Both the position numbers and the translations under genes were made by a program. A stretch of DNA of 64,000 bases from Ehretia macrophylla. Lineage: Eukaryota > Streptophyta > Magnoliopsida > Boraginales > Ehretiaceae. This document shows, one piece after another, positions 54,695 through 64,000 of this stretch. The notes beneath the pieces were generated by a model. The model saw nothing but the letters and a program-made list of their open reading frames with translations. It did no database searches and was not told the origin of the DNA. Numbering within the stretch: the stretch's first letter is position 1; the number at the start of each line of letters is the position of its first letter. Location of the stretch: NCBI GenBank assembly GCA_037974665.1, contig CM075770.1, positions 67,529,850 through 67,593,849 of the forward strand. The letters are read 5' to 3'.

Positions 54695-56334
54695 GGTGGT
54701 ATCAGAGCTTGTTTAGCTCATAAGCCGGGACAGGGTCCTCGGTCTGGTGGGTAGTGATCCTTGAATGTGTGCTTGTTAAGTGTTTCTTGAAAGTGTATGC
54801 TTGTATGTGAGATTGTGTGTCTTGACTTGAATGTATGCACTTATGTGATAAAGTTATGTGTTATGTGTTAAATGTTTCTCAAGAAAGATGAAATGTCTAG
54901 TTGTCTATCGAATTGACTTATTGAATTGGCATCGTGAATTGAATTGACCTCGTGAATTGTTATTTGCTTGAAGTATTACTTGTAATGTGTGTATAGAATG
55001 TCTTGAATTAGCTATGCCGTGATTTGAATTGATTATGTTGTGCTTGACTTGATTGTCGTGATTCAGTGACTTTGTTGAATAAACTGTTTTGTAAACTCGC
55101 TTGCATAATAGTTTAAGGCATGTGTATAACTGTGATATCTTGGCATTCATACATGTCCTATGGGAATGGTAAGAAAGACTACTTCCTCCCCTGAAGAAAG
55201 TGGTTCACCGTTGGCTTTTCAAGGTGTATGGATTGGTAGGAAATGAATGGCATTTAACTAGCCTTGATTTGGGAGTTGGTGTTCCCTTTGGAGCTCAGTT
55301 ATTGGCGAATCTCTAGGGTCCTCCTCTGTGCTTAACAGTTGTGAAATAGTAGCTTTCTCTTGGGGTTTTATTTGGTTATTCTTTGGAGCATTCTTTGGTT
55401 TTCTTAATGGGTATTCTTTGGAGACTTATGTTGGCATTTCTCGGTGGACTTGGCTATTGGGTTTTCAGTCGGACTTACTGCTTGGTATTATCTATGGTAT
55501 ATGTGTCTCGGTCTTTATTGGAGTGTTACTGGTATTCCTTATTGGAAATTCTTCAATGGCATTCTCTAGGATTCTTAGTGGTCATTTATTTAGTATTACT
55601 TATTGGGCAACTCTTGGTACTTCCTTACTGGAGCATTGTTCGGGTATTTTCTTTGGCATCTCTCGGTTGGTTTGGTAACTGGAATTCCTATCAGACTCAT
55701 TATCTCATATTACTTACGGTATTCTTTGGAATTCTTATTGGGCATTCTACTAGTATTTTCCTTATTAGCATTTATTGGAAGATCCTACACTTGGAATTCT
55801 GATTGGACATATTAGCTTGTACTGTTTACGGCTTCTCCTTCGGCCTTTCCACTCAGGGGAAATCTATATTTGCTGTTTGACTAAGATGTTGCGGTAGGAA
55901 CTCAGTGATTGGAAGATTTCATTAAGAGGTTGGTCTTTGGTATTCTTCTCTATATTCCTTTACAGAACTTTCAGCTGGGTTTATTTACGGTAATCAGCAC
56001 TGCATGAAGTGCATCTACTCTGGTTATCTCTTAACTTTTTTATTGGGTACTTGTTAGACTTCTATTGAAGATTCTTAAATAGGGTATTCCTTCGGTACTC
56101 TTCCTGCCATTAGCATGTGGTATTGATAATATCTACAGTATCTTTGCTTCAGTCTTTAGTCGGTATTTCCTCGGCATTCTTGATTGGGATTTCTATTCGG
56201 GATTTCCTACGAGCATTCTTATATACTATCTTGCTCAGCAACCGATGAAGATTTATCAGAGTTGGATTTTAGATGATGCAGAGTCCTATTGGAAGAAGAA
56301 TTGCGAGGACGCAATTGTTTTAAGGGGGGAAGGA
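54695..56334 (+). mobile_element. L4 interior: PBS, non-coding core, PPT
   Basis: The PBS TGGTATCAGAGC is at 54697-54708 (perfect). The core from about 55200 to 56200 is built from loosely repeated TATTGGG, GGTATTCTTTGG and GGCATTCT words. These give long hydrophobic frames (for example 55383-55802, 139 codons rich in Leu, Ile, Phe and Trp) that look like a composition effect. The last 60 bases, with GCAATTGTTTTAAGG before the LTR, are nearly the same as the end of E pol (62938-62963), so the interior seems to derive from an E-like element whose coding part was replaced. The PPT AAGGGGGGAAGGA is at 56322-56334. Confidence 0.85.
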
Positions 56335-59244
56335 TGTGATAACCCGAACCCGGCATGCATTTAATAGCACTTGACTGCATTTGATTAAATGTTTAATTAG
56401 TTAAATCAACCAATTTGCAATATTTTAATATTCCTCTTGGAAGCATTTAGTAGTTGTAAATTGAATAATTAAAAGATTATTACCTATTCCTGATAATTAT
56501 GGTAATTGAATTTCTTTTCTTGTGATTAATTAAGTGTTATCTTAAATGTTAGTGTTTAATTGTATTTGACTATGTGTTTATATTAACTTTCATTTGTAGC
56601 TTAACATTAACTTCATAATTCTTTAAAATGTTCTAAAAATAGTTAAATTAATTATTTTAAATGAATATTGATTACCTTGATTGTTTTGATTATTTTAATA
56701 ATCGATTTTGGTTGTTTTGTGTTAAAATCACTCGGTTTTCAAATAAATGAGAAAAGTAACTCCGAGCCGGAGTAAATTTTAAACTATGATGCTTTCCAAA
56801 AATGATATATTTCTTAGATTCTTTGAGGTTTAATTGTCACTCTTGGTTGACGCAAAGTGCATAGCATATCGAGAGTGATAGTTAGAGAGCGGTTCCTAGT
56901 TCTCAACAAATAGTGAAAACTAGTGTTTGGTGTCTTAAATTTTATATTTTAATTGTTGTTAGCTAGAATTAATATTTCATTAGTTGTTTTAGCTTTAAAA
57001 TGCATAAAATAAGCTAGTTTGACCAACTTAAGTGAGCATTGACCAAAGCTTTGACCTTTTGACCTTGTGTCTTCTTTTAATAGCCTAAAATAACACCAAA
57101 AAAAAACATAGCTGAACAGAATATGAAAGGGCCGAAAAAATAAGGAGAGAAAAAAAAGAAAATTCAACATCAAATCTTCGATTCTTCGCGTGAGCTTGCA
57201 CGGGATGGTTTCCGAGGCATCCTACGAGGTTTTCCTAGCGTCTAGGAGCGTCTAAGGTGAGGGTTTCATCGTTATTTGCGCATTTGAAATATTTGTATCT
57301 AAACTTTGATTTTTGGATTTTATGCATAGATCGTTAGTTTAATCGTTTTAATGCTTAAAGAATGTTCCTTGTTGATTGTAGAACATGTATTTATAGCTTT
57401 TTAACATTTTCTGCGATTGAATATTGAAATTGAAATATAAATTGTATAATGAATAGTAAATTGTGAATAGCAAACCCCCGTTTCGATGAAGTTGCTCCGT
57501 TACGCGTTTTGTTAATGTAGGAAGATGCTAGATATGCTAGAATGCCTAAATGTGTAGTTTAATTGGAATGTATAATGGAAAAATGAAGAAAAACGACTTA
57601 GTGAAAGTCGGGGTCGTTTAGGTCGAGTTTGGCATTTTCTCGTTTTGCGTGTTGGCATTGTTTCGGGAGGCCATGGAAGCACTTTTGGTGCGATTATGGC
57701 ATTGGTTGGATGTTTGGTTGGTATAGTTGTAGTTCAATCGAGCAAAGGGGAAATCAGGACTTTGCGCGAATTCTAGGGTAAAGTAGGGTTTCGGGGTCTT
57801 TAGACGTGCCTTATGGTACCCTAGGAGGATTGGTGAAGTCGGTTTCCAAAGCTCGTGGCTCATTTGAAAGTAGTAGCATTTGAAAGTTGGGGTCATTTTT
57901 GGGATTATGTCTGTTTTCATAGTATAATGGTTATAGAATGTTTATAATGCTTATACAATGTTTATATTGTTTATAGAATGCTTATAATGCCTATAGGATA
58001 CTTGTTATTGCTTGATAAGGTTAATTGGTGTTATTCTTGTTACTTGTTTGATTGTAAATGGTTGTTAATGCTTATTACGCTTGTTAGAGTTGTTTATTGA
58101 TTGAAATGTTTATCAATTGTTGATAATGCTTGATATCTTGTTTATCGCTCGTTTATCGCCTTGTATCGTGTCTTGCATTGCATAGTGTCCAGTGCGTGAG
58201 TGATGGGCCTCTCTGTGTAGCCTCGGGTTGCCAGTGTTGGTTGCTCTAGCTCCGTAGCTATTCCCTTTTCTCGCTTGGGTTGCCTCCCAGGGAGATTTGG
58301 GTCGTAACTTCCGGGGTATTCCAAACTGGTGCTATAAGGTGGATGCGCGCTTATTGTCATCATTGTCAACATCAAGCTCGAGATTGATGTATCGCTCGTG
58401 TAATGGTATATTGCTCATATGAGTGAACCATAACCTTCAGAGTGTGGTATAGCTTTGAATGGTTGTGTTAATGCTTTCAATAATTGCTTATTGTATTGAT
58501 TGTTTGTCTCGATGGCTTACTTATCAATTATATCGCTTAACTGTCCTATTTGCATTGCACAAATTTCTTTCTCTCCAATTCAATATTTGTCTCGCCCTCA
58601 CTGAGTATACGTGTTGTGTATACTCACTCCTCACCACCACATTTCACGAAATGCCATGTTAGCTGGAAAGTTCGTGATTTTGTGAAAGTTCGTGCTTGAA
58701 GAGTTGTCTTGCGTGCTATGTGGCTTGAGTTGTCAAAGATGCAAGATGTATGCTTTTATGTATTGTATGTATTTATTGTTAAAAGAAATATAATCTAAAT
58801 TAGCTAAATAGTTGAGGTAAATCGATAAGCTAGTTATGTAATCAGTTAGCATAGCTTAACTTCAATGCATGTTTGTAATGTCCCAAGGAAAAGAATTAGA
58901 ATGGCATGATAGTTTATTTTATGCAGCAGCTTAGTATGGTTTAATTGTCCAGTTTGAATGTACTTGTCAAAAATGAAAAGTGATAGGTTAGCTTTTAAAT
59001 TGGAAATGTATGTATACTTGCCGAGTTTAATTGTTGAGAACCGAGGCTCGGATGGCCTTGAGGTAGTTTTGTATGGTTAGACACGGTGTTGGTCCACTTA
59101 TATGCTATTACAGGTTTTGCAATTTGCCTAGAAACAGGAGAGACCCCGTCCGTTTTCCCTAAAAATTTATGCCCGGGTTTGGTTTGGGTTGTGATTAGAT
59201 TGATTGATAGAACTCCCGGTCTCGAGAGGGATCGGGGTGTTACA
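56335..59244 (+). mobile_element. 3' LTR of L4
   Basis: 2910 bp, co-linear with the 5' LTR apart from small indels: one ~12-base loss in the GC module near 58306 and a shorter array near 57925. The hairpin TGAGTATAC / GTATACTCA is at 58602-58626. Confidence 0.95.
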
Positions 59245-59543
59245 ACTACTGCCAGAGCCCCAGCACCTACGGGAAACACCACTGTAAGGCAAAATCAGCA
59301 GTGTAATTATTGTAATCGATCGGGGCATATTGAGGCTAACTGCTGGAGGAAGAATGGTAAATGTACGGGTTATGGTAGTGATGACCATAGGGTGAGAGAT
59401 TGCCCTAAGTATAACAATGTTCAGGGCCGTGGTGGAGGCCAAGGTGTTCAGAATAGGGCTGCAGGTGCACGTCCAGCACAGAGGGTTCAGGCTAGAGTCT
59501 TTGACTGGATGCAGAGGAGCTATCTGATACTACAGCTATAGTG
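59245..59543 (+). pseudogene. Element E gag, second part (zinc knuckles)
   Basis: Continues gag in frame after L4. The first CCHC knuckle is intact (CNYCNRSGHIEANC). The second has lost its second cysteine (CTGYGSDDHRVRDC). A one-base deletion near 59503 shifts the frame, giving a false end at 59541-59543; the true frame passes into the protease (DAEELSDTTA). Confidence 0.9.
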
Positions 59544-59986
59544 GAAGGTACCTTTCTTCTCAATACTCAGCCAGTTAAAGTTTTGCTTGATCCCGGAGCT
59601 ACACATTCGTTTATAACTCCTGCATGTGCACGATCTGTGAATGTTTGCAATGATAAATTGCCGCATGAAGTTGAAGTTAGTACGCCTTTGGGTGCAAAAT
59701 TTGTTACTGAGTCTATTTGCAAATCTTGTGATATATGGATTGAGAATCGTAAATTTCCTGCTGATTTAATTATATTGTCATTCCGTGACTTTGAAATCAT
59801 TTTGGGAATGGACTGGTTGGGGAAGTATTATGCTCAGTTGGATTGTAGAACAAAAGTCGTTTATCTTCAGGTTCCTGACCTACCGGTACTAGAGATTGTT
59901 GGCAACTGCAGGGCTGCCCGAATTCTACTTTTATCAGCGATCAAGACTTCTAAGTTGTTGATAAGGGTTGTGAAGCTTACTTAGCT
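59541..59986 (+). pseudogene. Element E protease
   Basis: Homologous to L3 45757-45340. The active-site triplet reads DPG (VKVLLDPGATHSFI) where L3 has DSG, a change expected to kill the enzyme. FEIILGMDWLGKYYAQLDCR follows. A one-base deletion near 59961 breaks the frame before the linker to RT. Confidence 0.9.
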
Positions 59987-61735
59987 TATTTGATCAATCA
60001 GCCTACTGATAAGTTGAGTTTGAATGAGGTTCCGATTGTTAGAGACTTCCCTGGTGTATTTCCCGAGGAATTACCGGGTTTACCACCGGATAGGGAGATT
60101 GAGTTCGTGATTGATCTTGTGCCAGGAACTACGCCAATTTCTAGGAGTCCTTATAGAATGGCATCGGCTGAACTTCAGGAGTTAAAAATTCAGCTTCAGA
60201 ACTTGCTTGAGAAAGGGTTTATACAACCTAGTTCTTCGCCGTGGGGTGCGCCTGTGTTGTTTGTGAGAAAGAAAGACGGCACGCTACGGTTATGTATTGA
60301 TTACAGGGGACTTAATCAAGTCACGATTAAGAATAAATACCCCTTGCCGTTGATTGAAGAATTGTTTGACTAGTTGCAGGGTGCGAGTGCTTACTCCAAA
60401 TTTGATTTGAGACAGGGTTACTATCAACTTAGGATTCGGAGTGACGATATACCAAAGACGGCATTCAAGACTAGATATGGCCACTATGAGTTTGTTGTTT
60501 TTCCGTTCGGATTGACGAATGCACCAGCCGCATTCATGGACTTGTTGTAGAGGGTTTTCCGACCTTACCTTGATCAGTTTGTCGTGATCTTTATTGACGA
60601 CATTTTAGTGTATTCGAAGAACGAGGCTGAACATGAGCAACACTTGAGGATTGTGCTACAGACTTTGCAGGAAAACAAGCTTTTTGCTAAATTCAGCAAG
60701 TGTGAGTTCTGGTTGAATCAGATATCTTTTCTAGGCCATATCATTTCAGATCGAGGAATTTCAGTGGATCCAGCTAAGATTGAAGTTGTTTCATCTTGGA
60801 AGAGACCTGAGATGGTGTCAGAGATTCGGAGCTTTCTTGGATTGGCAGGTTACTACCGGTGATTTGTTAAAGACTTCTCCAAAATTTCTGGACCTTTGAG
60901 CCAGTTGACTCGGAAGAAAGTTGCTTACAATTGGGATGCCAAATGTGAATCCAGTTTCCAAGAATTGAAGAAGAGACTAACTACAGCTCCTATATTAGCT
61001 TTACCTGAGGGAACAAAGAACTTTGTTGTCTACAGTGATGCATCTAAGGAAGGTTTGGGCTGTGTTTTAATGCAGAATGGTAAGGTGATTGCTTATGCTT
61101 CCAGGAAGTTGAAACCTTATGAAGTCAATTACCCTACACATGATCTTGAGTTAGCTGCAGTTGTGTTTGCTTTGAAGAAGTGGCGTCATTACTTGTGGGG
61201 TTGCAGATTTGAAATATTTACTGACCACAAGAGTCTCAAGTATTTGTTTTCACAGAAGGATTTGAATATGAGGCAGCGGAGATGGCTAGAGCTATTGGGT
61301 GGTTATAACTGTTCTATTAACTACATGCTAGGTAAGGCAAATGTTGTTGCTGATACTTTGATCCGAAAGGCTACTGTTGCAAGCTTGATTATCAAGGATT
61401 GGGAGACTTTGGAAGAAATTTGTTCATGGAAGCCAGAAGCTACTGAGGTAGGGATTCGATTTGCTAGTTTGCAGATTCAGTCAGGGTTGCTAGCACAGAT
61501 CAGAGAGGCTCAGAAGACTGATCCTCACATCTTGAAGATCCAAGAAAAAGCTAAAAGGGGAGAGTCGGAGTTTAAATTACATGCAGATGGTATCTTCAGA
61601 TTCAGGGATAGAGTATGTGTTCCTGATGATCCGACTTTGAAGAATGAGATCCTGTCTGAGGCACATAATTCGAGATATACCAATCACCCGGGCAGTACAA
61701 AAATGTATAGAGACGTGAAACAACACTTCTGGTAG
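59987..61735 (+). pseudogene. Element E reverse transcriptase and RNase H
   Basis: RT with [63 protein letters not shown] and an intact catalytic [10 protein letters not shown] (about 60590-60620). It is interrupted by TAG at 60371-60373, TAG at 60548-60550 and TGA at 60860-60862. RNase H ([50 protein letters not shown]) and the start of the integrase zinc domain run to a TAG at 61733-61735. Comparison with L3 shows the stops replaced Gln, Gln, Arg and Trp codons. Confidence 0.93.
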
Positions 61736-62953
61736 AACAATATGAAGAGGGAGATTGCTAGGTATGTATCCAGATGTTTGACTTGTCAGAGGGTTAAAGT
61801 TGAGCATCAGAGGCTAGCCGGACTTCTACAGCCGTTGTCGATTCCGCAATGGAAGTGGGTACATATAACAATAGACCTTGTGACCGATCTTCCTAGATCT
61901 CCGAGAGGATGTGATTTTGTTTGGGTTGTTGTGGATCGCTTGACTAAAGTTACACATTTTATTCCCGTGAACAAACAGGATAGCCTTGATAGACTAGCTG
62001 AACTTTATGTTGCTAATATTGTGAGATTGCATGGTGTGCCACAGAGTATAGTGTCAGATAGGGATCCCAGATTCAGATCTCGATTTTGGCAGAAGTTGCA
62101 AGAGGCCATGGGAACTAAGTTGAGCTTTAGTACTGCATATCATCCGCAAACTGATGGCCAGTCTAAAAGAACAATCAGGATCTTGGAGGACATGCTTTGA
62201 GCATGTGTGCTAGACTTTGGGAAGAACTGGGAGAAGTTTTTTCCTTTAGCGGAGTTCGCCTACAACAATAGTTATCAATCTACTATAGGTATGGCTCCCT
62301 ACGAGGCGTTGTATGGTCGGAAATGCAGATCCCCGTTATATTGGGAAGAGGTTGGAGAGATGAGAACAGTTGATCCGACTGTGTTACCTGAGATGATTAA
62401 GATGGTAGATAATGTTCACCTTATTCGCCAGCGTATGCTTACAGCTCAGAGTCGTCAGAAGAGTTATGCAGATAAGCACCGTCGGGATCTTGAGTTTGAT
62501 TTGGGAGATTGGGTGTTTCTTAAGATTTCTCCACGGAAGGGATTGATTCGGCACGGTAAGAACGGGAAGCTTAGTCCCAGGTATGTGGGTCCGTATGAGA
62601 TCACCGAAAAGGTAGGTCCTTTGGCTTATCGATTAGCTTTGCCTCCGAGCTTGTCGAGACTGCACGATGTGTTCCACGTGTCTATGTTAAAGAAGTACCA
62701 TCCAGACCCTTCACATGTACTTGAACCAGAGCCTTTGCAGATTGAAGAGAAGTTGTCTTATGAAGAGAAACCGATTCGAATTGTGGATCAGAAAATTCAG
62801 GAGCTTCGCAGGAAGAGTATTCCGTTAGTAAAGGTTATGTGGAATCATCATGGGTTTGAGGAAGCAACTTGGGAAAGAGAGGACCAGGTTCGGGATAAGT
62901 ATCCGGAATTGTTTGTTGACCAGGTAGGAATTGCGTGGGCGCAATTGTTTTAA
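61736..62953 (+). pseudogene. Element E integrase and chromodomain-like tail
   Basis: Integrase zinc cysteines in CLTCQRV, then the catalytic core: first Asp in TIDLVTDLP, second in SDRDPRF, and TDGQSKRT, where the catalytic Glu is replaced by Lys. A TGA at 62198-62200 stands for the Arg of DMLRAC. The GPY/F region ([33 protein letters not shown]) and the chromodomain-like tail (QELRRKSIPLVKVMWNHHG..ATWERE) are intact and end at a TAA at 62951-62953. The tail places E and L3 in the Tekay group of chromoviruses. Confidence 0.93.
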
Positions 62954-62963
62954 GGGGGAGAGG
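62952..62963 (+). other. Polypurine tract of element E
   Basis: AAGGGGGAGAGG overlaps the end of the pol stop codon and lies immediately before the 3' LTR. Confidence 0.9.
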
Positions 62964-64000
62964 TGTAATACCCGAGCCCAGAATGTGAAAATTTCTTGTT
63001 TATTATTTTGGAAATTATATTTCCTTAAGTTCTTTGAGAATTAATTGTTACTTTCCTGCCGTCGCAACGTGCATTGCATTTAGGGAGCGATAGCTAGAGA
63101 ATGGTTTCTAGTCCTCAGCAAATAGTGAAACTAGTATTTAGATGACTTAAATTTTATATTTTAATTGTTGCTAACTATAATTAATCTTTCCTTAGTTAAA
63201 ATGGCTTTAAAATGCACAAAATAAGGCCCTTTGACCAAGTTTTAAGTTGTTTGACCTAGGCCTTTGACCATTTGACCACTTAGCACTTAAATAAGCTTAA
63301 AACAAAGCAAAATAAAAAAAAAAACTCAGCTGAAAACAGAACCTTGTGCTGGCCGAAAATATTGAAGAGAAAAAAAAATCATTTTCAACTTTCAAAACTT
63401 CCAATTTTCGCGAGAGCTTGTGCGGGGTTGCTACCGAGCCATCCAGCGTTGTTTTCCTAGCGACTAGGAGTGTCTAAGGTGAGGGAATCATGTTATTTGC
63501 GCATTTAAATGTTTAGTGTATCAACTTTATGATTTTTAGATTTTATTCGTAGATTGTTGTTTAAATCGTTTTGATGCTTCTAGAATGTTCCTTGGCAATT
63601 GTAGAACGTGTATTTATAGCTTTTTAACATTTTCTACGGTTAAATGTTGAGATTACAATTAAATTTGGATGTTGAATAGTGTTTTTTGAATAGTAAACCC
63701 TTGGAACGATGAAGTTGTTCCGTTATGCTGTCCGTTGATGTAGAATTGTGCTAGGTGTGCTAGAATGCCTAAATGCATGGTTTGTTTGGGTTGCGTAATG
63801 GAAAAAAATGGGAATTAAGCCTTGTTGAAAGTCGGGGTCGTTTAGGTCGAGTTTAGCATTTTCTCGTTTTGCGTGTTGGCATTGTTTCGGGAGGCCATGG
63901 AAGCACTTTTGGTGCGATTATGGCGTTGGTTGGGTGTTTGGTTATTATAGTTGTAGTTCAAACGAGAAAGGGGAAAATCGGGGCTTCGCGCGAGTTCTAT
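62964..64000 (+). mobile_element. 3' LTR of element E (cut by window end)
   Basis: Starts TGTAATACCCGAGCC and follows 38187-39224 closely by eye, with scattered base changes. The donor-like CTAAGGTGAGGG is at about 63473-63485. The rest lies beyond the window. Confidence 0.95.

Larger units (their letters stand above)
51748..59244 (+). mobile_element. Complete non-autonomous LTR element L4, TSD ACTAC
   Basis: A 7497-bp element bounded by ACTAC (51743-51747 and 59245-59249), with LTRs of 2947 and 2910 bp and an interior of only 1640 bp. It has a perfect PBS and PPT but no gag, protease, RT or integrase. Element D (32132-35512) is a second member. It was presumably mobilised by proteins from a related gypsy element. 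Confidence 0.95.

Noticed and set aside
55383-55802. 139-codon very hydrophobic frame in the L4 interior, resembling a membrane protein
   Set aside because: It is made of T-rich repeated words (TATTGGG, ATTCTTTGG), an overlapping frame is equally hydrophobic, and element D does not keep the same frame.

Overview
The window is nuclear DNA from a flowering plant, probably a eudicot. It is almost entirely nested LTR retrotransposons built into and around a nuclear copy of mitochondrial DNA (NUMT). I found no intact host gene, tRNA, rRNA or CRISPR array. The evidence is complete LTRs with TG..CA ends, 5-bp target-site duplications (TSDs), primer binding sites (PBS) for initiator tRNA-Met, polypurine tracts (PPT), Ty3/gypsy chromovirus gag-pol of Tekay type, and a broken plant mitochondrial atp6.

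Layout. (1) 1-9239: tip of an inverted LTR (1-112); decayed 3' half and very long 3' LTR of gypsy element B (+, LTR 2711-6562), which cuts the gag start of gypsy element A (-, gag 6563-6684, PBS about 6962-6974, 5' LTR 6982-9239). (2) 9240-31429: one NUMT of about 9.8 kb in three pieces (9240-11561, 14085-16590, 26482-31429). It is split by a solo LTR inside atp6 (11562-14084, TSD CATTT) and by a full-length but decayed Ty1/copia element (-, 16591-26481, TSD GCTTA). (3) 31430-38186: a scrambled zone with an L2-type LTR fragment (-), a non-autonomous element D (-, LTR 32132-34872 plus internal remnant), an L2 solo LTR (+, 35513-37895) and a small mosaic patch. (4) 38187-64000: gypsy element E (+). 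Its 5' LTR is split by complete gypsy element L3 (-, 39833-49878, TSD ACCTC). Its gag is split by complete non-autonomous element L4 (+, 51748-59244, TSD ACTAC). The rest of E pol runs to 62953 and its 3' LTR leaves the window.

E and L3 encode gag, zinc knuckles, aspartic protease, RT, RNase H, integrase and a chromodomain-like tail. Both are dead through stop codons that mostly fit C-to-T decay of CAG, CGA or TGG codons. L4 and D carry no gag-pol but keep the PBS and PPT, so they would have needed proteins from an autonomous relative.

The most interesting signal is inside the LTRs. Five otherwise different gypsy LTR types share one internal order: a candidate 5' splice site (GGTGAGGG), often a hairpin with invariant loop CTACTTT and changing stem, a GC-rich module, and a second hairpin (TGAG..CTCA) with compensating stem changes. 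Next comes a splice-acceptor-like CAG/TAG followed, always in the same phase, by a short acidic reading frame (for example DPIEVIEEEEQVEVFP in E and DPQLIELVEEEEVQIEPLP in L3). This looks like a conserved LTR-borne RNA-structure and mini-exon system that I do not recognise.
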